Origin: Eubacteriales bacterium
Lineage (GTDB): Bacteria; Bacillota; Clostridia; Oscillospirales; CAG-382
Assembly (NCBI GenBank): GCA_028701715.1
Contig: JAQVQF010000140.1
Coordinates: 1-6,002, forward strand
DNA: 6,002 nt
Direction of reading: 5' to 3'
This document shows, one piece after another, positions 1 to 6,002 of this stretch (positions within the stretch are counted from its first letter, which is position 1; every line of letters begins with the position of its first letter). Both the position numbers and the translations under genes were made by a program. The notes beneath the pieces are model-generated. The model did not search any database, was not told the origin of the DNA, and worked only from the letters and a program-made list of their open reading frames with translations.

Positions 1-1585
1 TTTTATCAACTGGATGGCTTATAAATATGAAAGCCTGCAGTGGTATCAGGAGGATATGTTCTTCCTCGATTACCAGAACGGGATGAAATACGAGCATCTT
101 GAGGATCCGAAGGTCACGGAGCTGCGACAGAAAATTTCGATGATGAAGGACCACATCGCGGGCGGACTCATACAGCTTTACTGGTGCTATTGGTTCGTCA
201 CCGCCGCTACGGTCAACATTATCCTTTCGGTAACGCTGACGGCATCGATGCTTTCCATGACCGCGAAAGGCGATTTTAACGGCTTTTTTGCTTTTATTAA
301 TTCTCCGCTTTCATCCGTTGTGGTGCTGCTGCTGATCGGCATAAACGTCGTTGTGCAGATTATCGCGTCCAACCGCGAAACGCATAAAAGCTATGCGATC
401 TGGGAGGAATTCACCAAGAAAAACATAAGGGTCAACGCTTTTCTGAGACACGACGGCAACGACTGTATCATTTTCGATATGCGCAAGCTTATGCTTAACG
501 AAATGTCGCGGGTTTGGCTCGACAAGTCGTTTTTCACGCGATCCAATAAAAACCGATTGAAATATAACACCTACCGCACGGTTTGGACGGCGGTAATGAA
601 TATCGCGCTGTTCATTTTTATCGGAGCGAAGGCGTATATCGGGGTATTCGGTATAGGCAGCTTCGTGCTGTACCGCGGCACGGTCGAAAAATTCATTGAA
701 GCGGTGTCGAATTTCGGGACAAGAATCGGCAGGCTTTTTGAAAACAACAAGTATCTTCTCCCTCTCTTTGAATATCTCGACCTTCCGAACGAGACTGAGA
801 AAGGCACGCGTCATATTCAAAGACGCGAGGATAACAGTTACGAGATAGAATTCCGCAACGTCAGCTTTAAATATCCGCGAAGCGAGGATTATTCTCTGAG
901 GGATGTATCAATAAAATTTCGCATCGGCGACAAAATGGCGGTCGTGGGTATGAACGGCAGCGGCAAAACCACCTTTATCAAGCTGCTTTGCCGTCTTTAT
1001 GACCCGACCGAGGGCGAAATACTGCTCGACGGCGTCAATATTAAGGATTATAACTATATCGAATATTTGGAGCTTTTTTCCGTGGTATTTCAGGATTTCA
1101 GTTTGTTTTCCGTGAGTATCGGCGAAAACGTGGCGGGCAGCAGGGTTTACGATGAGGAACGGGTAAAAGAATGTCTCGCCATGGCGGGCTTCGGCGAAAG
1201 GCTTTCCGCTCTTGAAAAAGGAGTAAAAACCTATCTTTACCGCAATTACGAAAACGACGGGATCGACATTTCGGGCGGCGAGGCTCAAAAAATCGCACTC
1301 GCCAGAGCGCTTTATAAAAACGCGCCCTTTATAATTCTCGACGAGCCGACGGCGGCGCTCGATCCGGTAGCGGAAGCCGATGTCTATTCAAAATTTGACG
1401 ACATAGTAGGCGGCCGAACCGCCGTGTATATAAGCCACAGGCTTTCATCCTGCCGCTTCTGCGACGATATTATCGTGTTCGACAAAGGCAGGATAATCCA
1501 GCGCGGCAGCCATGATACGCTCGTAGCAGACGAAGCGGGCAAATACCGTGAGCTGTGGCACGCACAAGCACAGTATTATAATTGA
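1..1585 (+). CDS. ABC exporter, fused permease/ATP-binding protein, 5'-truncated by window edge
   Basis: Half-transporter of the type IV (ABC type I exporter) fold, expected in the cytoplasmic membrane. The frame is open from base 2, and the first in-frame ATG at 14 lies where family members have the cytosolic segment after TM2, so that ATG is probably internal and about 80-100 residues are missing. Numbering from that ATG, hydrophobic segments lie near residues 56-82, 91-118 and 189-225. The ATPase domain starts near 275: A-loop Tyr287, Walker A 312-320 with Lys318, Q-loop Gln360, signature ISGGE 419-423, Walker B ending in Glu444, D-loop 447-450, switch His475. All catalytic residues are present, so it should be an active ATPase. 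Stop is TGA. The gene is convergent with the other three, so it is not in their operon. A paired transporter gene may lie upstream. Substrate unknown; peptide or drug export is only a family-level guess. Confidence 0.93.
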   Translation, partial: FINWMAYKYESLQWYQEDMFFLDYQNGMKYEHLEDPKVTELRQKISMMKDHIAGGLIQLYWCYWFVTAATVNIILSVTLTASMLSMTAKGDFNGFFAFINSPLSSVVVLLLIGINVVVQIIASNRETHKSYAIWEEFTKKNIRVNAFLRHDGNDCIIFDMRKLMLNEMSRVWLDKSFFTRSNKNRLKYNTYRTVWTAVMNIALFIFIGAKAYIGVFGIGSFVLYRGTVEKFIEAVSNFGTRIGRLFENNKYLLPLFEYLDLPNETEKGTRHIQRREDNSYEIEFRNVSFKYPRSEDYSLRDVSIKFRIGDKMAVVGMNGSGKTTFIKLLCRLYDPTEGEILLDGVNIKDYNYIEYLELFSVVFQDFSLFSVSIGENVAGSRVYDEERVKECLAMAGFGERLSALEKGVKTYLYRNYENDGIDISGGEAQKIALARALYKNAPFIILDEPTAALDPVAEADVYSKFDDIVGGRTAVYISHRLSSCRFCDDIIVFDKGRIIQRGSHDTLVADEAGKYRELWHAQAQYYN

Positions 1586-1599
1586 GTTAGGGTGATGAG

Positions 1600-1606
1600 A
1601 ATCAAA
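1600..1606 (+). repeat. AATCAAA direct repeat, left copy
   Basis: The 7-bp word AATCAAA lies 1 base left of the left terminal inverted repeat and recurs in the same orientation right of the element at 1745-1751. It could be a target-site duplication, but the spacing is unequal (1 base left, 4 bases right), so chance is not excluded. Confidence 0.35.
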
Positions 1607-1607
1607 T

Positions 1608-1632
1608 GTAGGGGCGGATATTATCCGCCCGC
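1608..1632 (+). repeat. Left terminal inverted repeat with internal hairpin
   Basis: Bases 1612-1630 form a perfect palindrome: arms GGGCGGATA and TATCCGCCC around a single T. With such a tiny loop the arms would open slightly at the tip in RNA. The whole 25-bp unit is repeated inverted at 1716-1740. Confidence 0.85.
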
Positions 1633-1715
1633 CGTTCTCCATTATTTATGGTTTATACTATGAACTGTCATTAATTATTACCTGCTTTAGTTTAATGATA
1701 ATGAAATACAAAATA

Positions 1716-1740
1716 GCGGGCGGATTATATCCGCCCCTAC
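1716..1740 (-). repeat. Right terminal inverted repeat with internal hairpin
   Basis: This is the inverted copy of 1608-1632 with one mismatch. Its own hairpin (1718-1736) has 8-bp arms GGGCGGAT and ATCCGCCC around TAT. Read on the minus strand, the hairpin is followed by GCTATTTTGTATTT, so it could act as a weak intrinsic terminator for the leftward ABC operon. The T-run is interrupted and starts two bases after the stem, so this role is uncertain. Confidence 0.8.
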
Positions 1741-1744
1741 GCTC

Positions 1745-1751
1745 AATCAAA
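1745..1751 (+). repeat. AATCAAA direct repeat, right copy
   Basis: Right-hand partner of the AATCAAA at 1600-1606, in direct orientation, 4 bases beyond the right inverted repeat. Possible target-site duplication. Confidence 0.35.
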
Positions 1752-1841
1752 GCATCTCTCATTTATATTAAACTACATCTAATTGTTATGTAACGGATGG
1801 ATAGTTTGAAATATTAATATAAACCACTTCACATGAGTATA

Positions 1842-1885
1842 CCCATGCCGTTTTTGTTTTTCCAAACACTCGGCATGGGCTTTTT
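1842..1885 (+). terminator. Rho-independent terminator reading on + strand
   Basis: A perfect 9-bp stem CCCATGCCG (1842-1850) / CGGCATGGG (1871-1879) is followed by C and five T (1881-1885). Inside it, TGTTT and AAACA can add a second 5-bp stem around a TTCC tetraloop, separated from the outer stem by a small internal loop. The T-run points rightward, so it would end transcripts coming from the + strand ABC gene (stop at 1585) before they run antisense into the leftward operon. On the minus strand the same hairpin follows the 617-aa gene's stop by 12 bases but has TATACT rather than a U-run after it, so it is at best an RNA-end stabiliser in that direction. Confidence 0.75.
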
Positions 1886-1891
1886 CAATTA

Positions 1892-3745
1892 TTATGCAGT
1901 TTCAAACTGGCTGTTGTACAGCTCCGCATAGAAGGCGCCTTTTTCAAGCAGTGCGATGTGACTGCCGCTTTCTACAATATCCCCGTCTCTCATTACAAGG
2001 ATAATATCCGCGTTTTTGATGGTGGAGAGCCTGTGGGCGATGACAAACGAGGTCCTGCCCTCCATCAGCTTATCCATTGCGCTCTGGATTTGTGTTTCCG
2101 TGCGGGTATCGACCGAGCTTGTCGCTTCGTCGAGTATAAGCATGGGAGCGTTCTGTATCATGGCGCGGGCGATGGTCAGCTGTTGCTTTTGACCTGCGGA
2201 AAGACTCGATTCATCATTCAACACGGTATCGTAACCGTGAGGCAATGTTTTAATAAAATGATGTATTCCAACCGCCTTGCAGGCGTTTTTTACATCCTCG
2301 TCGCTTACGTTTTCTTTACAATAAACGATATTTTCTCTGATAGTCCCCTCAAACAGCCAGGTGTCCTGGAGGACCATGCAGAAAAGCTCGTGTACGTTTT
2401 CACGCGTTAGCTCGCTTATGGGTATGCCGTCTATGAGTATCGAGCCGCTCTTAATCTCATGAAAACGCATCAAAAGGTTAACCATCGTGGTTTTACCGGC
2501 ACCTGTCGGCCCGACTATGGCGATTTTTTGACCGGGTCTGGCGATTGCCGAAAAATCATGTATAACCGTCACGTCGGTATCCTCGTAGCCGAAGCGCACG
2601 TTGCGGAATTCGATTTCTCCCTTTGCCGATGTGAGAACCTTGGTTTTATGGCTTTCGTCCTCCAGCTCCTCTTCGCCCAAGAATTCAAACACACGCTCGC
2701 TTGCCGCCGCGGTGGACTGCAGGCTCATGGCGGCCTGAGCAAACTGGGAAAGTGGCTGGGTAAACAATCGGATATAAACCATGAAGGCGACAATAACGCC
2801 TATACTTACAGTGCCCTTTATGGCGAGCGCCGCGCCCGTTACACATACGGCGACATAGCCGAAATTTCCTATGAAAACCATTATCGGCATCATCAGGCCC
2901 GAAAGAAATTGGGATTTGAACGCGCTGTTGCGCAGGCTTTCATTTATTTTATCGAAACTTACCTTAGCTTCGGGTTCGCCGTTATACGCCTTGACCACGT
3001 TGTGGCCCGCGTAGAGTTCCTCAACATGACCGTTCATGGCACCTAAATCCTGCTGTTGTTGGGTAAAATACTTTTGGGATTTGGACATTATAAGCGTCAT
3101 AAGCGTAAAACCTATAATCGTCGAAACAATTGCGGCGACAGTCATCAGGACATTTGTGATAAACATCATTAGCAGAGAGCCGATAAACAATGTTGAAGCC
3201 GATACCAGCATACCTATGCTTTGGTTCAAGGTCTGTCCTATCGCGTCCACGTCGTTGGTGACGCGGCTTAAAATATCGCCGTTGGAGGTTTTGTTGAAAT
3301 ACCTTATGGGCAGCTTGTTTATCTTATGGGATACGTCGGTGCGTAATTTTTTCGTTATCCGCTGGGTGACGGTCGCCATGATAAAGCCCTGCGTAAACGA
3401 TGATACCGCGCTGATTGAGTAAATGACGACAAGAGCAACGCATATGGCTGTGATTGCTTCCATATCGATTCCCGTCATAATACCTTCTTTGATAAGATCG
3501 GTCATTTCCTTCAGCTTATCCGGTCCTACAAGGGTCAACACCGAACCCGCCGCCGCCAAAGCTATCGCGGCGATTATCGCTATCAGCTGAGGCTTGCAGT
3601 ACATTATCAGATATTTTAAGGACTTTTTAAAATTCTTTGCTTTTTCTCCGGGAACTCCCATGCCGCCGGGTCCGCCTCCCGGACCCATACGACGCTTATT
3701 CTGTACGCTTTTATCCCGGTCTATCGTATATTCATTCCTTGCCAT
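1892..3745 (-). CDS. Heterodimeric ABC exporter subunit with consensus catalytic residues (BmrD/LmrD-like), 617 aa
   Basis: Second half-transporter of a multidrug-type ABC exporter. The N-terminus is a polar tail with a Gly/Pro-rich patch (residues 21-33, GPGGGPGGMG), followed by a TM domain with likely helices near 52-74, 96-124, 178-198, 201-222, 281-310 and 313-335. ATPase domain: A-loop Tyr387, Walker A 412-419 with Lys418, Q-loop Gln460, signature LSAGQ 515-519, Walker B LILDE ending in Glu540, D-loop SSVD 543-546, switch His571. The catalytic Glu and His are intact, while the signature has Ala in place of the first Gly. Paired with the upstream 585-aa partner, its Walker A/B would form the hydrolytic site and its LSAGQ would complete the degenerate site. 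The ATG overlaps the partner's stop (TAATG) and has a strong ribosome site 10 bases upstream, which implies translational coupling and equal dosage. Full length for the family. Substrate not deducible; drugs or peptides are the family norm. Confidence 0.95.
   Translation of the reverse strand: MARNEYTIDRDKSVQNKRRMGPGGGPGGMGVPGEKAKNFKKSLKYLIMYCKPQLIAIIAAIALAAAGSVLTLVGPDKLKEMTDLIKEGIMTGIDMEAITAICVALVVIYSISAVSSFTQGFIMATVTQRITKKLRTDVSHKINKLPIRYFNKTSNGDILSRVTNDVDAIGQTLNQSIGMLVSASTLFIGSLLMMFITNVLMTVAAIVSTIIGFTLMTLIMSKSQKYFTQQQQDLGAMNGHVEELYAGHNVVKAYNGEPEAKVSFDKINESLRNSAFKSQFLSGLMMPIMVFIGNFGYVAVCVTGAALAIKGTVSIGVIVAFMVYIRLFTQPLSQFAQAAMSLQSTAAASERVFEFLGEEELEDESHKTKVLTSAKGEIEFRNVRFGYEDTDVTVIHDFSAIARPGQKIAIVGPTGAGKTTMVNLLMRFHEIKSGSILIDGIPISELTRENVHELFCMVLQDTWLFEGTIRENIVYCKENVSDEDVKNACKAVGIHHFIKTLPHGYDTVLNDESSLSAGQKQQLTIARAMIQNAPMLILDEATSSVDTRTETQIQSAMDKLMEGRTSFVIAHRLSTIKNADIILVMRDGDIVESGSHIALLEKGAFYAELYNSQFETA
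3668..3686 (-). other. GC-rich mRNA hairpin in codons 21-27 of the 617-aa ABC gene
   Basis: Perfect 7-bp inverted repeat GGGTCCG / CGGACCC around a 5-base loop, which on the coding strand reads GGAGG. It lies about 60 bases inside the gene and encodes part of the Gly/Pro-rich N-terminal tail. Repetitive Gly and Pro codons can create such pairing without any function, so a regulatory role is only a possibility. Confidence 0.4.
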
Positions 3746-5502
3746 TATGCCAGTTCCTCCTTTGAAAGCTGAGAAAGCGCGATTTCCTGATATACCGGAC
3801 AGTTCTTCATCAGCTCCGAATGGGTGCCCATGCCGGCTATCCTGCCTTCGTCAAGCACGACGATTTTATCCGCGTCCCTTATCGTGCCGATACGCTGAGC
3901 CACTATAAAGGTAGTCGCTTTTTCGGTCTGTCCTTTTAAAGCAGAACGGAGAAGCTTGTCGGTTTTATAGTCGAGAGCTGAAAATGTATCGTCGAATATA
4001 TAGATTTCGGGTTTTCTGCATATCGCACGCGCTATCGACAGACGCTGCTTTTGGCCGCCTGAAAGGTTCGTGCCTCCCTGTGCGACCGCACCGTCATACG
4101 CTTCGGGCATATTTTCCACAAAATCCCTGCTCTGTGCGATTTCGACCGCTCTTTTTATATCCTCTTCGGTGTATTCATCTCCGCCGTTTTCGCCGTACGC
4201 GACATTTGACCTGACGGAGCCCGAGAACATCACCGCTTTCTGCGGAACATAACCTATTTTATTATGAAGCGTTTCAAGCTTATAATCCTTTATATTGATG
4301 CCGTCTATCAGTATCTCGCCCTCTGTTGCGTCATAAAATCTCGGCAGAAGGTTAATGAGCGTACTCTTACCGCTGCCCGTGGAACCGATAAACGCGATCG
4401 TTTCGCCCTTATGAGCGGTAAAGGTGATGTTTTCAAGCACATAATCCGAAGCGTCCGGGTACTTGAAGCCGACGTTTTTAAATACGACTTCCCCCTTTTT
4501 TTCGCAAGGTACGGAATCGATTTTGCCGTCAAGTATGGAAGGCTTGGTTCCGATAACATCAAGAATACGCTTTGCGGCAACCGAAGCGCGCGGCAGCATT
4601 ATAAAAACCATGCTGAGCATTACAAAGGCCATAACCACCTGTATGGCGTAGATCATAAATACCACCATGTTAGAAAACAACGCGCCTTTATGCTGTAAAT
4701 CGGCGGCATTTATCAGATATGTTCCTATCCAGTATATCGAAAGGCTGAGCCCGCTCATTATCAAAGACATCCAGGGCATTATAATCGACATGATACGGCT
4801 GGCAAACAGATAGGTTTTCGTAAGCTCCGTATTGGCTTTATCGAACTTTTCTTCCTGGTATTTTTCCGCATTGTATGCCCTGACAACACGCAGTCCGGTC
4901 AGATTTTCCCTTGTGACTCGGTTTATGTTGTCGGTCATCCACTGGATTTTTTTGAACTTCGGGACGGCGAATAAAACGATAACGCTTATCATCAGGATAA
5001 GCATTAAAACGGCTCCCGCGGTCGCGGCGGTCCATTCCATGCCTTTTCCGGCGATTTTAGTAATCGCCCACACGGCGGTTATCGGAGCTTTGATAAACGC
5101 CTGCAAGCCCATGGCGATAATCATCTGCACCTGTGTTATATCGTTGGTGGAACGCGTTATCAGGCTTGCCGTCGAAAATGAGTTAATTTCCTTCATGGAA
5201 AAGGACTCGACCTGATTATATTGCAGCATACGCAGCTCTTTGGAAAAGTTGGAGGCAATCCGCGCCGCGAATCCCGCAACGATGACGGACGAAACGAGGC
5301 TGCCGAGCGTACAGAGCAGCATCATCCCGCCGGGTATCAGTACATCGGCAAGCTTGCCGCCCTCAATGCTTACTTTAGCCGTAATATCATTCATATAATC
5401 GGGGAGCTTTAAATCAAGGTAAACCTGCGCAACTATAAACAAAACGCTGCACAGAGCGAAGGCCCACTCCCTCGGTTTCATATATTTAAGTATTTTAATC
5501 AT
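3745..5502 (-). CDS. Heterodimeric ABC exporter subunit with degenerate catalytic site (BmrC/LmrC-like), 585 aa
   Basis: First half-transporter of the pair, membrane-bound. Likely helices lie near residues 12-30, 56-80, 132-152, 158-184, 243-270 and 282-306. ATPase domain: A-loop Tyr348, Walker A 373-380 with Lys379, Q-loop Gln421, signature LSGGQ 480-484, D-loop SALD 508-511. Two catalytic positions are altered: Walker B reads IFDD, with Asp505 where the catalytic Glu should be, and the H-loop reads AQR, with Gln536 in place of His. In characterised heterodimeric exporters (TM287/288, BmrCD, LmrCD) these changes mark the subunit whose own ATP site binds but hardly hydrolyses ATP. Its canonical LSGGQ would serve the partner's active site. 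It lies 37 bp after the MarR gene and overlaps the next gene by one base. ATG at 5502 is preceded by GAAAGGG. Full length for the family. Confidence 0.95.
   Translation of the reverse strand: MIKILKYMKPREWAFALCSVLFIVAQVYLDLKLPDYMNDITAKVSIEGGKLADVLIPGGMMLLCTLGSLVSSVIVAGFAARIASNFSKELRMLQYNQVESFSMKEINSFSTASLITRSTNDITQVQMIIAMGLQAFIKAPITAVWAITKIAGKGMEWTAATAGAVLMLILMISVIVLFAVPKFKKIQWMTDNINRVTRENLTGLRVVRAYNAEKYQEEKFDKANTELTKTYLFASRIMSIIMPWMSLIMSGLSLSIYWIGTYLINAADLQHKGALFSNMVVFMIYAIQVVMAFVMLSMVFIMLPRASVAAKRILDVIGTKPSILDGKIDSVPCEKKGEVVFKNVGFKYPDASDYVLENITFTAHKGETIAFIGSTGSGKSTLINLLPRFYDATEGEILIDGINIKDYKLETLHNKIGYVPQKAVMFSGSVRSNVAYGENGGDEYTEEDIKRAVEIAQSRDFVENMPEAYDGAVAQGGTNLSGGQKQRLSIARAICRKPEIYIFDDTFSALDYKTDKLLRSALKGQTEKATTFIVAQRIGTIRDADKIVVLDEGRIAGMGTHSELMKNCPVYQEIALSQLSKEELA
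3756..3763 (-). promoter_or_regulatory. Strong ribosome binding site (AAAGGAGG) for the 617-aa ABC gene
   Basis: AAAGGAGG sits inside the last codons of the 585-aa gene, 10 bases before the ATG at 3745. It fixes that ATG as the start and, with the TAATG overlap, points to coupled translation of the two subunits. Confidence 0.85.
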
Positions 5503-5513
5503 CGGTTTTTATA

Positions 5514-5520
5514 CCCTTTC
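5514..5520 (-). promoter_or_regulatory. Ribosome binding site (GAAAGGG) for the 585-aa ABC gene
   Basis: GAAAGGG lies 11 bases before the ATG at 5502. It is weaker and slightly further away than the site of the second ABC gene. It supports the chosen start, because no better site precedes the next in-frame Met (residue 8). Confidence 0.55.
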
Positions 5521-5539
5521 AAAATTGTAACAAATAATA

Positions 5540-6002
5540 CTATTTCAATTCGGCGAGCAGCTCCGGTGTCTGCGCGCCCATTTTTTCTAAATTTCCGATA
5601 ACGTGCAGGAAAATTGTCTTTAGCATAATGCGTTCATCTTCCGTAAGCCCTTCAAAGGTGCCTTGATCCATCTGCGAAAAGACAAGACGGGATTCATCCG
5701 CCAGCTTTTTTCCTTTATCGGTGAGCGTTATCAGGTTAATACGCTGATCCTTAGCATCCGCAACCTTATGCAGCAGACCCGCGTTTTCCATACGTTTTAT
5801 CGATATCGCAACCGTGGAGGGCTTTACACCCAGCTTGTCCGAAATTTCCTTTTGCGATACGGCGGCGTTATTCGCTTCATTCCTCAGTATGAACAATATT
5901 GGAGGGTGACTCACCTGGTCAAGTCCCCTTTTTTCCAATTCCTTTTTAATGCAGTTAAAATGCATACGAAAAACGATACGGAACAATGATTCAAGGCTTA
6001 TG
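5540..6002 (-). CDS. MarR-family transcriptional regulator, 5'-truncated by window edge
   Basis: Winged helix-turn-helix DNA-binding protein, cytosolic, expected to bind as a dimer to the promoter of its own operon and let go when a drug-like ligand binds. Numbering from an in-frame TTG at 5986, a dimerisation helix occupies about 1-22. The winged HTH spans about 43-95: VSQKEISDKLGV, recognition helix KPSTVAISIKRMENAGLL, and a wing with DAKDQR at 77-82 then LITLTDKGKKL. A C-terminal dimerisation helix follows (about 113-136). The frame stays open past 5986 to the edge and reads ISLESLFRIVFRMHF, which looks like the continuing first helix, so the true start is probably just outside; the ATG at 5965 is another but less likely option. 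Only a few N-terminal residues should be missing. Stop is TAG. It leads the two exporter genes, so it is probably their ligand-responsive repressor; the promoter and operator should lie beyond 6002. Confidence 0.9.
   Translation of the reverse strand, partial: ISLESLFRIVFRMHFNCIKKELEKRGLDQVSHPPILFILRNEANNAAVSQKEISDKLGVKPSTVAISIKRMENAGLLHKVADAKDQRINLITLTDKGKKLADESRLVFSQMDQGTFEGLTEDERIMLKTIFLHVIGNLEKMGAQTPELLAELK

Larger units (their letters stand above)
1608..1740. mobile_element. MITE-like non-coding inverted-repeat element, 133 bp
   Basis: Two 25-bp ends (1608-1632 and 1716-1740) are inverted copies matching at 24 of 25 positions, starting GTAGGGGCGG and ending CCGCCCCTAC. They enclose about 83 bp of AT-rich DNA with no credible ORF. 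Both ends are themselves near-palindromic hairpins. Small size, no coding capacity, terminal inverted repeats and an intergenic position fit a miniature inverted-repeat transposable element. Two candidate target duplications exist: a 7-bp AATCAAA pair outside the ends, or the TA pair at 1609-1610 and 1739-1740, in which case the element proper is GGGGCGG...CCGCCCC (1611-1738). No transposase is in the window, so mobilisation would have to be in trans. A dispersed repeat of another origin is the alternative. Confidence 0.6.

Noticed and set aside
311..820. 169-aa minus strand open frame inside the + ABC gene
   Set aside because: It is a shadow of a well-supported membrane/ATPase coding frame, and its product is His/Arg-rich with no motif.
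1811..1820. ATATTAATAT perfect palindrome
   Set aside because: A 10-bp AT-only palindrome in an AT-rich spacer is expected by chance and has no gene start nearby.
2459..3046. 195-aa + strand open frame, and similar open frames at 1958-2410, 3036-3422 and 4264-4698
   Set aside because: All lie antisense inside the two ABC genes, whose translations carry full family motifs. The antisense products show no recognisable domain and have no convincing ribosome sites.
3659..3679. Internal start at Met29 of the 617-aa gene using the GGAGG in the hairpin loop
   Set aside because: The spacing is 13 bases, the GGAGG sits in a stem-loop, and the upstream ATG at 3745 has an excellent ribosome site and typical family length.
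5525..5533. TTGTTACAA palindrome on the minus strand between the MarR and ABC genes, considered as a MarR operator or promoter -35
   Set aside because: The arms are only 4 bp, and the following TATAAA is about 14 bases away, too close for a standard -35/-10 spacing. The short 37-bp gap fits simple operon continuity.
1..6002. CRISPR array, tRNA/rRNA genes, riboswitch or toxin-antitoxin system
   Set aside because: There are no regularly spaced repeats, no tRNA-like cloverleaf or rRNA sequence, and no small gene pair. Only the 306-bp spacer at 1586-1891 is non-coding to any extent.

Overview
The window looks like chromosomal DNA from a low-to-mid GC Firmicute, most likely a gut-type Clostridia lineage. 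This is inference from gene style, strong AGGAGG-type ribosome sites, a MarR-ABC-ABC operon layout typical of that phylum, and an intergenic GTAGGGGCGG-type inverted repeat that I associate from memory with Oscillospirales-like genomes. No ribosomal or housekeeping marker is present to fix the taxon.

Left part (1-1585, + strand): the 3' part of an ABC exporter gene with fused membrane and ATPase domains. The reading frame is open to the left window edge, so the N-terminus, probably including two membrane helices, lies outside. Its ATPase domain keeps all catalytic motifs.

Middle (1586-1891): a 306-bp non-coding stretch between convergent genes. It holds a 133-bp MITE-like element with 25-bp terminal inverted repeats, each itself a GC-rich hairpin, and then a rho-independent terminator reading on the + strand.

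Right part (6002-1892, - strand): a compact three-gene operon read right to left. First comes a MarR-family regulator, cut by the right edge. After a 37-bp gap comes a 585-aa ABC half-transporter, then a 617-aa ABC half-transporter whose ATG overlaps the previous stop by one base (TAATG). The two half-transporters carry complementary active-site changes. The 585-aa partner has Asp for the catalytic Glu and Gln for the switch His, but a canonical LSGGQ. The 617-aa partner has canonical Glu and His but an LSAGQ signature. This is the pattern of heterodimeric type IV exporters such as BmrCD, LmrCD and TM287/288, with one consensus and one degenerate ATP site. The likely picture is a drug- or peptide-responsive MarR repressor controlling an asymmetric export pump; the substrate cannot be read from the sequence.

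I see no undescribed system. The most distinctive items are the MITE-like element and the clean asymmetric ATP-site pattern.
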